Shown here: piece by piece, positions 28,856 to 36,533 of the stretch
Layout: each line of letters starts with the position of its first letter
Numbering within the stretch: the first letter of the stretch is position 1
Assembly: GCA_023412805.1 (NCBI GenBank)
Contig: JAEZRM010000028.1
Coordinates: 1-64,000 of the forward strand
DNA: 64,000 nucleotides
From: Pseudomonadota bacterium
Lineage (GTDB): Bacteria > Pseudomonadota > Alphaproteobacteria > Rhizobiales > Hyphomicrobiaceae
Reading direction: 5' to 3'
Notes under the pieces: generated by a model
Databases searched by the model: none
Told to the model about the DNA's origin: nothing
Seen by the model: only the letters and a program-made list of their open reading frames with translations
Position numbers and translations under genes: made by a program

Positions 28856-29704
28856 CTATGCATATCGCGCCACGCGCGCGCGGAGGCTGTCGAGAATGGG
28901 CCCGAAGTCGGATTCTTCGCGCGATTCCGGGTAAAGGGCGCCGACAGGCACGGCGAAGCGGCGGGCGCGCGCCACGAGTTTCAAACGCCCGCGCGACAGG
29001 TGCCCGCGCACGAGGCGTTGCGGCAGATAACCCGATCCTTCGTTGCTGAGAAGGTAGTCGACGGCCATCGGGCCGATGTCGAGTGTGAGTCGTGCGCCCG
29101 CGCGTTTGGGGAACGCCATCGCGTGATCTTCGCGAAAATCCGGGCCCCAATCCACAAGAATATAGTCATCCGTTCGCCGCCTCGCGTCACCACGACCGGA
29201 GGAAACGAGCACGAGTTCCTCCTCGAAGAGATGCTCGATGAGAAGTCCCGGCGACTGCAGCGGCTGATAGACGACGGCGACATCCAGTGTGCCGTCGAGC
29301 AGCCGCTGTGTCAGCATCGGACCGGTGTCGGTGACCGCGGTGAGCGCCAGCTCCGGATAGGCGGCCTTGAGATTTGCGATCCACGAAACGAGCAGTCCCT
29401 GCCAGAGCGTCGCCTCCGCGCCGACGGCGAGATGCTGATCGTGTTGGCCCGAAAAACCCACGTCCAGCTGGGCTTGTTGCCATACGCGGACCATGGCGAG
29501 CGCGTGCTTCTGGAACTGTTCTCCGGCCGGCGTGATCTGCGCGCCGACCTTCGAACGCTCGAAGAGCTGACGCCCGAGCAGCGATTCAAGATTGCGCACG
29601 CGTGATGAAACCGTCGACTGCGTGACGTTCATTCGGCGTGCTGCTTCGATGAAGCTGCCGGTCTCCGCGATCATCAGGAACGTGCGTGCGAGCGCGATGT
29701 CCAT
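28856..29704 (-). CDS. LysR-family transcriptional regulator
   Basis: 282 aa. Winged helix-turn-helix at residues 1-60: ARTFLMIAETGSFIEAARRMNVTQSTVSSRVRNLESLLG, the LysR signature. The effector domain (about residues 90-282) has the two-lobed substrate-binding fold with LAVGAEATLWQGLLVSWIANLKAAYPELAL. It heads the minus-strand cluster that runs to 22340, so it most likely senses an intermediate of that pathway. The 160 bp between its start and the histone-like gene form a divergent control region. Confidence 0.92.
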   Translation of the reverse strand: MDIALARTFLMIAETGSFIEAARRMNVTQSTVSSRVRNLESLLGRQLFERSKVGAQITPAGEQFQKHALAMVRVWQQAQLDVGFSGQHDQHLAVGAEATLWQGLLVSWIANLKAAYPELALTAVTDTGPMLTQRLLDGTLDVAVVYQPLQSPGLLIEHLFEEELVLVSSGRGDARRRTDDYILVDWGPDFREDHAMAFPKRAGARLTLDIGPMAVDYLLSNEGSGYLPQRLVRGHLSRGRLKLVARARRFAVPVGALYPESREESDFGPILDSLRARVARYA

Positions 29705-29864
29705 GGTGTGTGCTCTCGCTGTGTTGATGACGATATGCGCGATGTATCGAAAGAATCGATAGATGACAGCGAAATTTTGCGTTTGCGATGGCTACGGATT
29801 GCACACATTAGATGATGCATCGGCACCACACCACAAGACGAATAGCAGGAAAGGATCATATCCA

Positions 29865-30053
29865 ATGGCAATGAGAGCTAAGAAGGCGGTCAAGAAAGCA
29901 CCCGCCAAAAAGGTCGCGACGAAGAGCGCGAAGAAGAAGACCGCTGCCAAGAAGGTAGCGAAGAAGGCGGCGAAGAAGCCCTCGAAGAAGCCGGCCAAGA
30001 AGGCGGCGAAGAAGGTTGCCGTGAAGCGTGCGAAGAAGGCCGCAAAGCGGTAA
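29865..30053 (+). CDS. Lysine-rich histone H1-like protein
   Basis: 62 aa, almost entirely Lys, Ala, Val and Pro in KKAAKK-type repeats (for example AAKKVAKKAAKKPSKKPAKK). Such proteins resemble eukaryotic H1 tails and bind DNA non-specifically, condensing the chromosome. No folded domain is visible. AGGAAAGGA precedes the ATG at 29865; an ATG six bases later is an alternative. A terminator-like hairpin follows. Nothing links it to the divergent LysR gene apart from the shared upstream region. Confidence 0.8.
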   Translation: MAMRAKKAVKKAPAKKVATKSAKKKTAAKKVAKKAAKKPSKKPAKKAAKKVAVKRAKKAAKR

Positions 30054-30059
30054 GACTAT

Positions 30060-30082
30060 CTCCGTTGTTCTGTGCAACGGAG
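30060..30082 (+). terminator. Hairpin after the histone-like gene
   Basis: Perfect 8-bp inverted repeat CTCCGTTG / CAACGGAG with loop TTCTGTG, 6 bp after the stop. There is no T-run, so termination may be factor-assisted. Confidence 0.55.
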
Positions 30083-30091
30083 TATCACTGA

Positions 30092-30457
30092 ATGCCATCG
30101 AGGCTCATCTCGATGACTGGCGCGGCAGCGCTGCTCATGACCAGCATCGCTGCCGATGCCGCCAGCATCACCAATCGCGACACCAAAGACGTCAAGGTCA
30201 CCATCTCCGAAGGAGAGACCACGACGGAGCACACGATCCGGCCCTCGCAGGTGCTCGACAAAGTGTGCATGAGCGGCTGCGTCGTCCGCCTCGGTGACAA
30301 TGAAGAGGACGAGTACGAGGTGGAGGCCGAGGACATCGTGGCCATAGAGGACGGGTTCCTCTACTACGACGGTCCCGATGATCCCAACAAACCGGGCGGC
30401 AGCAGTCCCATACCGCCATCAGTGCCGGCGCCGGCCACGCCCGCTCCCAAGCAATAG
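30092..30457 (+). CDS. Secreted hypothetical protein, Pro-rich C-terminus
   Basis: 121 aa; not recognised. A signal peptide (MPSRLISMTGAAALLMTSIAADAAS) ends near residue 24. The mature part is a short beta-rich domain with two Cys (VCMSGCVVRL), which could form a disulfide in the periplasm, and a strongly acidic stretch GDNEEDEYEVEAED. The last 20 residues are Pro-rich. The start lies 10 bp after the hairpin following the histone-like gene, so it needs its own promoter or read-through. Confidence 0.65.
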   Translation: MPSRLISMTGAAALLMTSIAADAASITNRDTKDVKVTISEGETTTEHTIRPSQVLDKVCMSGCVVRLGDNEEDEYEVEAEDIVAIEDGFLYYDGPDDPNKPGGSSPIPPSVPAPATPAPKQ

Positions 30458-30610
30458 CTGGAAATATCTGCGATCCCAGGAAGTTAAGGCACAGTCACCG
30501 TCCCGGGCTGCGCGCTCCCGCTTGCTCTTTCGCGCGTTCAGGGACCGAGCGGCGCGGGGCGCTCAACATACATATATAGAGAGAGCGCAGGCGTGCCGTG
30601 GGCGCGCCGA

Positions 30611-31390
30611 TCAGCCGGTGCGCGCCCGCGCCGCTGCATAGAGTGCCACGGCCGCCGCATTCGACACGTTGAGTGAAGCGAAGCTGCCTGCCGCCGGCAC
30701 GCGAGCGAGAACGTCGCAACTTTCGCGCGTGAGACGGCGCAGGCCCTTACCCTCGGCGCCGAGTACCAGCGCAGCGGCACCCGAGAAGTCGGCCTTATCG
30801 ATGGTGACGTCACCGTCGCCGTCGAGGCCGATGCGGCGCACGCCGAGTTCGCCGAGCTCATCCAATGCCCGTGCAAGGTTCGCGACCAGGGCCACGGGCA
30901 CCACTTCGAGCCCGCCGGAGGCAGCTTTGGCGAGTGAGCCCGAAAGTGGCGGGCTGTGGCGACGCGTCATAATGAGCCCACCCGCTCCGAGCACGGCCGC
31001 CGAGCGCAGGATCGCCCCCACATTGTGCGGATCAGTGACCTGATCGAGTACGACCAGCGGTCCCCTTGTGGCCGACGCTGTCGCGAGTTCTTCGAGCGTC
31101 GGCTCGGCAAGGTCGGCGGTCTCGAGCAGCGCGCCTTGATGAACGGTGTCGCTTCCGAGCAGCCGATCGAGGTCGCGCGGCGTCACCTTCTGCGATCGCG
31201 CATTGCGTGCCGCAATGGCCGGGCCCAGACGGTGCTCCGCATTATCCGTCAGCAGAAGCCGGCCGATCTCGCGCTCAGGATTGGCGAGCGCCGCCGCGAC
31301 GGCGTGGATGCCATAAAGGCGTACGGGGCCATCCTCGTTCGACGGACGCGCGGCGGGACGACTCGAATGATGGAGTTTATTGCGATTCAT
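30611..31390 (-). CDS. rlmB: 23S rRNA 2'-O-methyltransferase, RlmB/TrmH family
   Basis: Methylates a guanosine ribose in 23S rRNA, 259 aa. N-terminal substrate-binding domain (about residues 22-95, VRLYGIHAVAAALANPEREIGRLLLT) followed by the SPOUT knot: LVVLDQVTDPHNVGAILRSAAVLGAGGLIMTRR, ALVLGAEGKGLRRLTRESCD and the C-terminal GSFASLNVSNAAAVALYAA. Length matches the family. Upstream on the same strand lies a structured leader candidate at 31491-31558. Confidence 0.95.
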   Translation of the reverse strand: MNRNKLHHSSRPAARPSNEDGPVRLYGIHAVAAALANPEREIGRLLLTDNAEHRLGPAIAARNARSQKVTPRDLDRLLGSDTVHQGALLETADLAEPTLEELATASATRGPLVVLDQVTDPHNVGAILRSAAVLGAGGLIMTRRHSPPLSGSLAKAASGGLEVVPVALVANLARALDELGELGVRRIGLDGDGDVTIDKADFSGAAALVLGAEGKGLRRLTRESCDVLARVPAAGSFASLNVSNAAAVALYAAARARTG

Positions 31391-31490
31391 GCTGGAAGAG
31401 GTCTTTTGCTGCCCTGGTGATGACGCGAATCAGTCCGGCCGGGACTGCAAGCGTGAATTTCGAGCGGATCGGCGACTGTCAGAGGCTCAT

Positions 31491-31558
31491 GTTTTCCACA
31501 GGGGTGGTTCCCGAAATCCCAGTAAAAAGGCCTCCAATGGCCTCTTCCTGTGGAGAAC
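31491..31558 (-). ncRNA. Structured leader or small RNA candidate upstream of rlmB
   Basis: A 12-bp long-range stem (31491-31502 with 31547-31558, one G-T wobble) encloses a hairpin AGGCC-ATTGGA-GGCCT (31543-31528 on the minus strand) that is followed by TTTTAC, like an intrinsic terminator. A TTGACA box lies at 31581-31576. It lies about 100 nt before the rlmB start, so it could be an attenuating leader or an independent short transcript. Confidence 0.4.
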
Positions 31559-31701
31559 GAAACAGGATGAATGGATGTCAATCCGATTTCTCCGATTCAC
31601 CAATTTTGCGTCCGGGTGTCGCCACAAAACAACGGTTAAGTGCACTTGTTCGCCGAGCACGGTTCTCAGTCAAGCGTAAGTGAGCCGCAAGGAGCATGGG
31701 T

Positions 31702-32097
31702 GTGAGTGAGTTCAAGTTGGCGTCTCAGTCCCGCGTCGCGCCTGGTTCGGTGATTTTCAGTCGTAGCGTTGCGTCAGGGCAGTCCAGTTCGGTCAGCGTA
31801 TCGGACCGCGTACCCAAGTCGCCCGAGAGTAAGCGTTCGCGTTCCGTAGCGTCGCGTCGTGTTGCGTCAGAGTTTGCGTCTCAGTTGCGTAAGCGTCAGC
31901 ACCTGCCAACGGCCACCGCCCCTGGTCGGCCGATCACCCCGAAGAGCGTTCTGAGTACCGCGCTCCTCAAGGCAAGGCGAGTCGCACGTGTCGAGCTGTT
32001 CACCAGTATTGCGTCGCGGCTCGCCGCCTTGAAGGTGCCTGCGGCAGTAAAGTTGCGTCCTGTAGCGTTGCGTCAGCGTTCCCGTCTTCTGTCCTAG
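31702..32097 (+). CDS. Questionable Ser/Arg/Val-rich open frame in a repeat segment
   Basis: 131 codons starting GTG at 31702, 7 bp after AAGGAG. The product would be rich in Ser, Arg, Val and Ala, without a recognisable domain or signal peptide. The DNA contains many copies of the word TTGCGTC, and an identical 15-mer GTAGCGTTGCGTCAG at 31763-31777 and 32062-32076 is read in two different frames. That argues that the repetition is at the nucleotide level, so coding is uncertain despite the good ribosome site. Confidence 0.35.
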   Translation: MSEFKLASQSRVAPGSVIFSRSVASGQSSSVSVSDRVPKSPESKRSRSVASRRVASEFASQLRKRQHLPTATAPGRPITPKSVLSTALLKARRVARVELFTSIASRLAALKVPAAVKLRPVALRQRSRLLS

Positions 32098-32163
32098 TTT
32101 TCGCCTTGTAGGCCTTGTTCCGCGTCGGTCCCGCAGGCTGCTGTCCGGGAAGGATGTACAATC

Positions 32164-32322
32164 GTGTCCACGCGTCTTCGTGCCGCCGATCTGAAGCCGA
32201 GCTCCATTGTCAGTAACGAGTGGCGTCCGATCGGTGAGGTGTTTCTTGCTGTGATGTCGAGCGTCGAATCGAAGCGTGGAGAGACGGGTTTGCCCCGTCC
32301 CGCGCGTTCTGCCCCCAACTGA
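32164..32322 (+). CDS. Possible small protein, 52 aa
   Basis: GTG start with GGAAGGA about 9 bp upstream. It lies downstream of the repeat segment and is followed by a stem-loop. The product would be a mixed, basic peptide with EWRPIGEVFLAVMSSVESK in the middle; no family recognised. Low confidence because only the ribosome site and the open frame support it. Confidence 0.3.
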   Translation: MSTRLRAADLKPSSIVSNEWRPIGEVFLAVMSSVESKRGETGLPRPARSAPN

Positions 32323-32574
32323 ATTCCATTTGGAGCCTGTCCCCCCCAGGGCTCCAAAGTACCGGCGAGCGTGCTGGAGCGCGGATCCTGCGGTCCATGA
32401 GCGCGGTGCGTATCAAGGTTTTGCGTTGCGTCGCACGGCTCTGGTGTGCTCGCCGGCCTCCTATCGATTGTCCACAGCCCGCGTATTCAGGGCAGCAACG
32501 CGTAATCGCCCACTGCGTTGGGCAAGTCAGTAACGGCCTCATGACGAGGCCACCTGCTTACGGAGGCAACTGCC

Positions 32575-32820
32575 ATGACGATGAGCATCGCAACCACGGA
32601 TCTTTCCGCCCGCACCCCGCGCAGCGTGAACCCTGCACATTGGCACCAGTCGGTCGGCTTTGCGCGGCAAGCCTGTGCCAGGGTGTTCCGTGATGGTGGC
32701 AGCCCGGCCGACGCGATCGCCGCTTTCGGCGTGAAGGCCGAGGGTGCGCTCGACTGGGGCCGCGCCGTGGAGATGATCGCCGACGCGCTGTGCGCCCGCC
32801 CGATGAAGCGCGTGGCCTGA
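32575..32820 (+). CDS. Small conserved-looking hypothetical protein
   Basis: 81 aa. GGAGG lies about 9 bp upstream of the ATG, and codon use is like that of neighbouring genes. The sequence NPAHWHQSVGFARQACARVFRDGG followed by ALDWGRAVEMIADALCARP suggests a compact helical protein of two or three helices, with no signal peptide or membrane helix. No function is evident. It is convergent with the DUF4189 gene. Confidence 0.6.
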   Translation: MTMSIATTDLSARTPRSVNPAHWHQSVGFARQACARVFRDGGSPADAIAAFGVKAEGALDWGRAVEMIADALCARPMKRVA

Positions 32821-32881
32821 GGCGGCGCTCCCGCACGTGATGGCTATAACGAAGCCATCACGCTGGCGGTGGTTCGCAGGG

Positions 32882-33727
32882 TTACGATCTGTGGCTTCCG
32901 TCTGCACACACGGTTGCGCGAATGCCGCACGCGTTCGGCTGTTTGGCCTGTCTGCGGCATTCCGATAGCGCGTGATCCGTCGCCTGTCCGAGTGTCGGGC
33001 GGACTGACGCATAAGCACCCCAGTGCTGCTTTCCGCTGACGACGGCATTGTAGAAGCCGAGCGCGCCGCAAATCTTGTTCGCCACACTCAGCACCTGGCA
33101 CGGTGCGCCTGCGTTCTTGCGGCAGGCGGCTAGCGCTTCACGTTCGGCGATCTCGCGCGTCGGGCGATTCCACACCGTCGACGACGCACCCTTCGAAAAA
33201 TAGGCGATCGAACCCCAGGTCGTCGGTAACCGTGCGCGGCGCAGCAGGGCGAGCTGCGCGATGTTCATGTCTCCGCTCACCGGCTGTTTGACGTTCGTCT
33301 GCCACTGGCGAATGGCATCGCGCGTCTGCTGGTTCATGCGGCCGTTACGGGTCGTGATCGTGTAGTTGAGGTTATAGAGGCGGTCCTGCACCTCACGGAT
33401 GATCGACTCGCTCGTCAGCGCCGGCGCCGATGTGGACTGCTGTTGGGGCGGTGTGCTCGCGGCCGTGCTGGGCGCCGGAGCTGGGGTTTTGGCGGCCTCC
33501 AGATTCCTCAGCCGGATCTTCGCCAGCGGCGCGAACAAACCGTTCGGAAATTTTTCGAGGTAGGCGCGAACCTCGGCCGGGTCGCGGGAGTCCTTCACGC
33601 TGTCCCAGAATGCTGTTTCAGCCGCCTCTGTCGCCGTTTGCGCTGAAAGCGGGTGCGGCGCAGCAAGAGTTCCGAGTGCAATGCCGAGCCCGAATACGAT
33701 TGTGGCAGGCAGCAAAAAACGGCGCAT
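32882..33727 (-). CDS. Exported protein with peptidoglycan-binding-like and DUF4189 domains
   Basis: 281 aa. Signal peptide MRRFLLPATIVFGLGIALG ... LSAQ (residues 1-29). A short segment like those in caspase-like/SEL1 envelope proteins follows (AFWDSVKDSRDPAEVRAYLEKFPNG), then a Pro/Ala linker, a helical PG-binding-type domain (about residues 105-165, IIREVQDRLYNLNYTITTRNGRM) and a C-terminal DUF4189 domain (about residues 175-281) with several Cys that could form disulfides. The ATG at 33727 with AGGAG is preferred over longer frames because it gives a proper signal peptide. Likely a periplasmic envelope protein. Confidence 0.8.
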   Translation of the reverse strand: MRRFLLPATIVFGLGIALGTLAAPHPLSAQTATEAAETAFWDSVKDSRDPAEVRAYLEKFPNGLFAPLAKIRLRNLEAAKTPAPAPSTAASTPPQQQSTSAPALTSESIIREVQDRLYNLNYTITTRNGRMNQQTRDAIRQWQTNVKQPVSGDMNIAQLALLRRARLPTTWGSIAYFSKGASSTVWNRPTREIAEREALAACRKNAGAPCQVLSVANKICGALGFYNAVVSGKQHWGAYASVRPTLGQATDHALSECRRQAKQPNACGIRATVCADGSHRS

Positions 33728-33994
33728 CGGCGAAGCTCCTGGAGGCGCAAGTGAACGAACCAATCGTTCGGGAATATGCAAAGGCCCGTTTCCGCCCGTC
33801 CAGCATGATTTATCCTCCAACGGACACTATCCGTCGGCGTGTTGCCGATTTGCGCAACGATTCCCGTACGGCCTGTTCGGCAGGACAAGCCGTTCCGCGC
33901 AGAGGGCATGCGCTTGCGCTCTCCGTTGCACCCGGCTACCGACAATCAGCCGTGACGCGCATCCTTCCCGGTCGCAAGCCACACGAGGCCCACT

Positions 33995-35170
33995 ATGTCG
34001 ATCTCCAACCAGTATCCGACACTCGACTTCGACCTCGGCGAAACGGCCGACCAGCTTCGCGACACGGTCCGCTCCTTCACCGCCGACGAAATCGCGCCCA
34101 TTGCGGCCGAGATCGACCGCACTGACCGCTTCCCGCGTGAGCTGTGGCCGCGCATGGGGGCGCTCGGTCTTCACGGCATCACGGCGGAGGAAGAGTACGG
34201 CGGCTCGGGCCTCGGCTATCTCGAGCACGTCGTTGCCATGGAGGAGATTTCGCGCGGCTCGGCGTCGGTCGGTCTCTCCTACGGCGCGCACTCCAATCTC
34301 TGCGTCAACCAGATCAGCCGCAATGGCTCGGAGGCGCAGAAGCGCAAGTATCTCCCGAAGCTCATTTCCGGCGAGCATGTGGGCTCGCTCGCCATGAGCG
34401 AAGCTGGTGCAGGCTCCGACGTCGTCTCGATGCAGCTTCGCGCGGAGAAGAAGGGCGACCGCTACGTCCTCAACGGCACGAAGATGTGGATCACCAACTC
34501 ACCGGATGCGCAGGTGATCGTCGTCTACGCCAAGACGGATGCTGCCGCCGGGCCGCGCGGGATCACGGCTTTTCTCGTCGAGACGAGTACTCCCGGCTTC
34601 AAGGTCGCACAGAAGCTCGACAAGCTCGGGATGCGCGGCTCGTCGACGGGTGAACTCGTCTTCGAGGACTGCGAGGTGCCGGCTGAGAACATCCTCGGCG
34701 GCATCGGCAAGGGGGTGAACGTGCTCATGAGCGGGCTCGACTACGAGCGCGCCGTGCTTGCAGGAGGGCCCGTCGGCATCATGCAGGCAGCGCTCGATGT
34801 GGTGTTGCCGTATATCCACGAGCGCAAGCAGTTCGGCCAGTCCATCGGAACCTTCCAGCTCGTGCAGGGCAAGGTTGCCGACATGTACACCGAGATGAAC
34901 GCGGCCCGCGCGTACGTCTACGCCGTCGCGAAGGCGTGCGATCGCGGCCAGACCACACGCAAGGACGCGGCTGGCGCCATTCTCTTCGCGGCAGAGCGGG
35001 CGACCAAGATCGCGCTCGATGCCATCCAGCTCCTCGGCGGCACGGGCTACATCAACGAGTCGCCGACCGGCCGCCTGCTCCGCGACGCCAAGCTCTATGA
35101 GATCGGTGCAGGTACGAGCGAGATCCGCCGGATGCTCATCGGCCGCGAAATCTTCAACGAGACGGCTTGA
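33995..35170 (+). CDS. ivd: Isovaleryl-CoA dehydrogenase
   Basis: Oxidises isovaleryl-CoA to 3-methylcrotonyl-CoA in leucine breakdown, 391 aa. The catalytic Glu of this subfamily sits in the helix GLDYERAVLAGGPVG, and the position used in medium-chain enzymes is not Glu (YEIGAGTSEIRRMLIGR), a combination diagnostic of IVD. FAD contacts include LAMSEAGAGSDVVSM and KMWITNSPDA. Other leucine-pathway genes are not adjacent; ccmA starts 14 bp downstream. Confidence 0.92.
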   Translation: MSISNQYPTLDFDLGETADQLRDTVRSFTADEIAPIAAEIDRTDRFPRELWPRMGALGLHGITAEEEYGGSGLGYLEHVVAMEEISRGSASVGLSYGAHSNLCVNQISRNGSEAQKRKYLPKLISGEHVGSLAMSEAGAGSDVVSMQLRAEKKGDRYVLNGTKMWITNSPDAQVIVVYAKTDAAAGPRGITAFLVETSTPGFKVAQKLDKLGMRGSSTGELVFEDCEVPAENILGGIGKGVNVLMSGLDYERAVLAGGPVGIMQAALDVVLPYIHERKQFGQSIGTFQLVQGKVADMYTEMNAARAYVYAVAKACDRGQTTRKDAAGAILFAAERATKIALDAIQLLGGTGYINESPTGRLLRDAKLYEIGAGTSEIRRMLIGREIFNETA

Positions 35171-35184
35171 GTGGCGGCTTCGAC

Positions 35185-35826
35185 ATGCGGCTCGTAGCCG
35201 ACACCATATCGCTCTCGCGCGGCGAGCGGCGCCTGATCGCGGGCTTGTCATTTACCGTCGAAGCAGGCGAGGCGCTGGTACTGACCGGCCCCAATGGTGT
35301 CGGCAAGACGACATTGCTGCGCGCGCTCGCCGGGTTCATTCCGCCGGACATGGGCACGATCCGCCTCGAAGGCTTCGGTGAGGACGACAGCCTAGTCGGT
35401 GAATGCGCACACTACGTGGGGCATGCCAATGGCGTGAAGCCGGGCCTGATGGTGCGTGAGAACGCACAATTCTGGGCGCGCTTCCTCAAGGGCGATGTCC
35501 GCGCCGTAGACGATACGCTCGACATGCTGCATCTTGCGGATCTCGCCGAGGTTCCGGCTGGCTATCTTTCGGCCGGGCAGAAGCGGCGTCTTGGCCTGAC
35601 GCGCCTGTTGCTCGCAAAGCGGCCCATATGGTTGCTCGACGAGCCGACGGCTGCACTTGATGTCGCCTCGCAAGCGCTGCTCGCCGGTCTCATGCAGCAG
35701 CATCTAGATGGCGGCGGCATGTTGATCGCCGCGACGCACGGGCCCCTCGGTCTCAACAATGCACGCATTCTCGAACTCGCCGCGCCCGACCTGAGCGAGC
35801 TGCACGTCGACGGCGAGGTTCTATGA
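35185..35826 (+). CDS. ccmA: Cytochrome c biogenesis ATP-binding export protein
   Basis: ATPase of the CcmABCD heme-handling complex, 213 aa. Walker A GPNGVGKTTLL, ABC signature LSAGQKRRLGLTRLL and Walker B IWLLDEPTAAL. The ATG at 35185 is chosen over an in-frame TTG closer to ivd. The stop overlaps the ccmB start (ATGA), so CcmA and CcmB are made together. Only ccmAB are here; ccmC and later genes are not adjacent. Confidence 0.93.
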   Translation: MRLVADTISLSRGERRLIAGLSFTVEAGEALVLTGPNGVGKTTLLRALAGFIPPDMGTIRLEGFGEDDSLVGECAHYVGHANGVKPGLMVRENAQFWARFLKGDVRAVDDTLDMLHLADLAEVPAGYLSAGQKRRLGLTRLLLAKRPIWLLDEPTAALDVASQALLAGLMQQHLDGGGMLIAATHGPLGLNNARILELAAPDLSELHVDGEVL

Positions 35827-36488
35827 AAGCGTTCTTTGCGCTTCTTTCGCGGGATCTTCGCTTGGCTGTGCGCGAGGGAAGTGCGCTCGGGGCGGCTCTC
35901 GGCTTTTATCTCATTGTCGTCGCCATGCTTCCGCTCGGCCTCGGCCCCGACATGGCGCTGCTCTCGCGGATCGCGCCCGGCTTGCTCTGGCTTGCGCTCC
36001 TGCTCTCGGCCCTGCTCACACTCGGGCGCCTCTTCGAGACCGATCTGGAAGATGGCTCGCTGGAAGTCATGGCGACGGCATCCCTGCCACTCGAAATGGT
36101 CGTGCTTGCCAAGGGCCTCGCGCACTGGCTCACGACGGCACTGCCTCTGACGTTGCTGGCGCCCGTGCTCGGCCTCATGCTCAATCTGGATCTCGCGGCT
36201 TATCCGCTCCTCATGCTGACCATGCTTATCGGCACCCCTGCGATCAGCTTCATCGGCACCATCGGCGCGGCGCTCACGCTGCGCAGCCGCCGCGGCAGCC
36301 TGCTCATCGCACTCCTCGTCCTGCCGCTTTATGTCCCGACGCTCATCTTCGGCATCGGCGCCATCGCCTCGCTGCTCGGGCCGGGCGGTTCCGGGCCATC
36401 GCTGATGATCCTCGGGGCGATCTCGCTCGGGGCGCTCGTTCTTGGGCCCATTGCGGCGGCGGCGGCCCTGCGCGCGCAGCTCGCCTGA
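35823..36488 (+). CDS. ccmB: Cytochrome c biogenesis permease
   Basis: Inner-membrane partner of CcmA, 221 aa with six hydrophobic segments. Family features include the N-terminal FALLSRDLRLAVREGSALGAALGFYLIVVAMLPLGLGPD, FETDLEDGSLEVMATASLPLEMVVLAKGLAHWL and the C-terminal GTIGAALTLRSRRGSLLIALLVLPLYVPTLIFG. Release of heme from CcmE needs the CcmAB ATPase. The ABC-F gene follows after 45 bp, an unusual neighbour. Confidence 0.93.
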   Translation: MKAFFALLSRDLRLAVREGSALGAALGFYLIVVAMLPLGLGPDMALLSRIAPGLLWLALLLSALLTLGRLFETDLEDGSLEVMATASLPLEMVVLAKGLAHWLTTALPLTLLAPVLGLMLNLDLAAYPLLMLTMLIGTPAISFIGTIGAALTLRSRRGSLLIALLVLPLYVPTLIFGIGAIASLLGPGGSGPSLMILGAISLGALVLGPIAAAAALRAQLA

Positions 36489-36533
36489 GGTCCTGGGTGA
36501 CAGGAGCGGCCCAGTTGGGCTATCTGCGCGGCC

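Larger units (their letters stand above)
31391..32574. other. Long segment with little clear coding sequence
   Basis: About 1.2 kb between rlmB and the small gene at 32575. It holds the leader candidate, the questionable frame at 31702-32097, a short frame at 32164-32322 and a GGAGCC/GGCTCC stem around a C-run near 32333-32356. It is more T-rich than its surroundings and carries seven TTGCGTC words. No tRNA, insertion sequence or phage gene could be recognised. Confidence 0.6.

Noticed and set aside
31700..32100. CRISPR array, because of recurring short words
   Set aside because: Repeats are only 7-15 bp, irregularly spaced and without uniform spacers; no cas genes.
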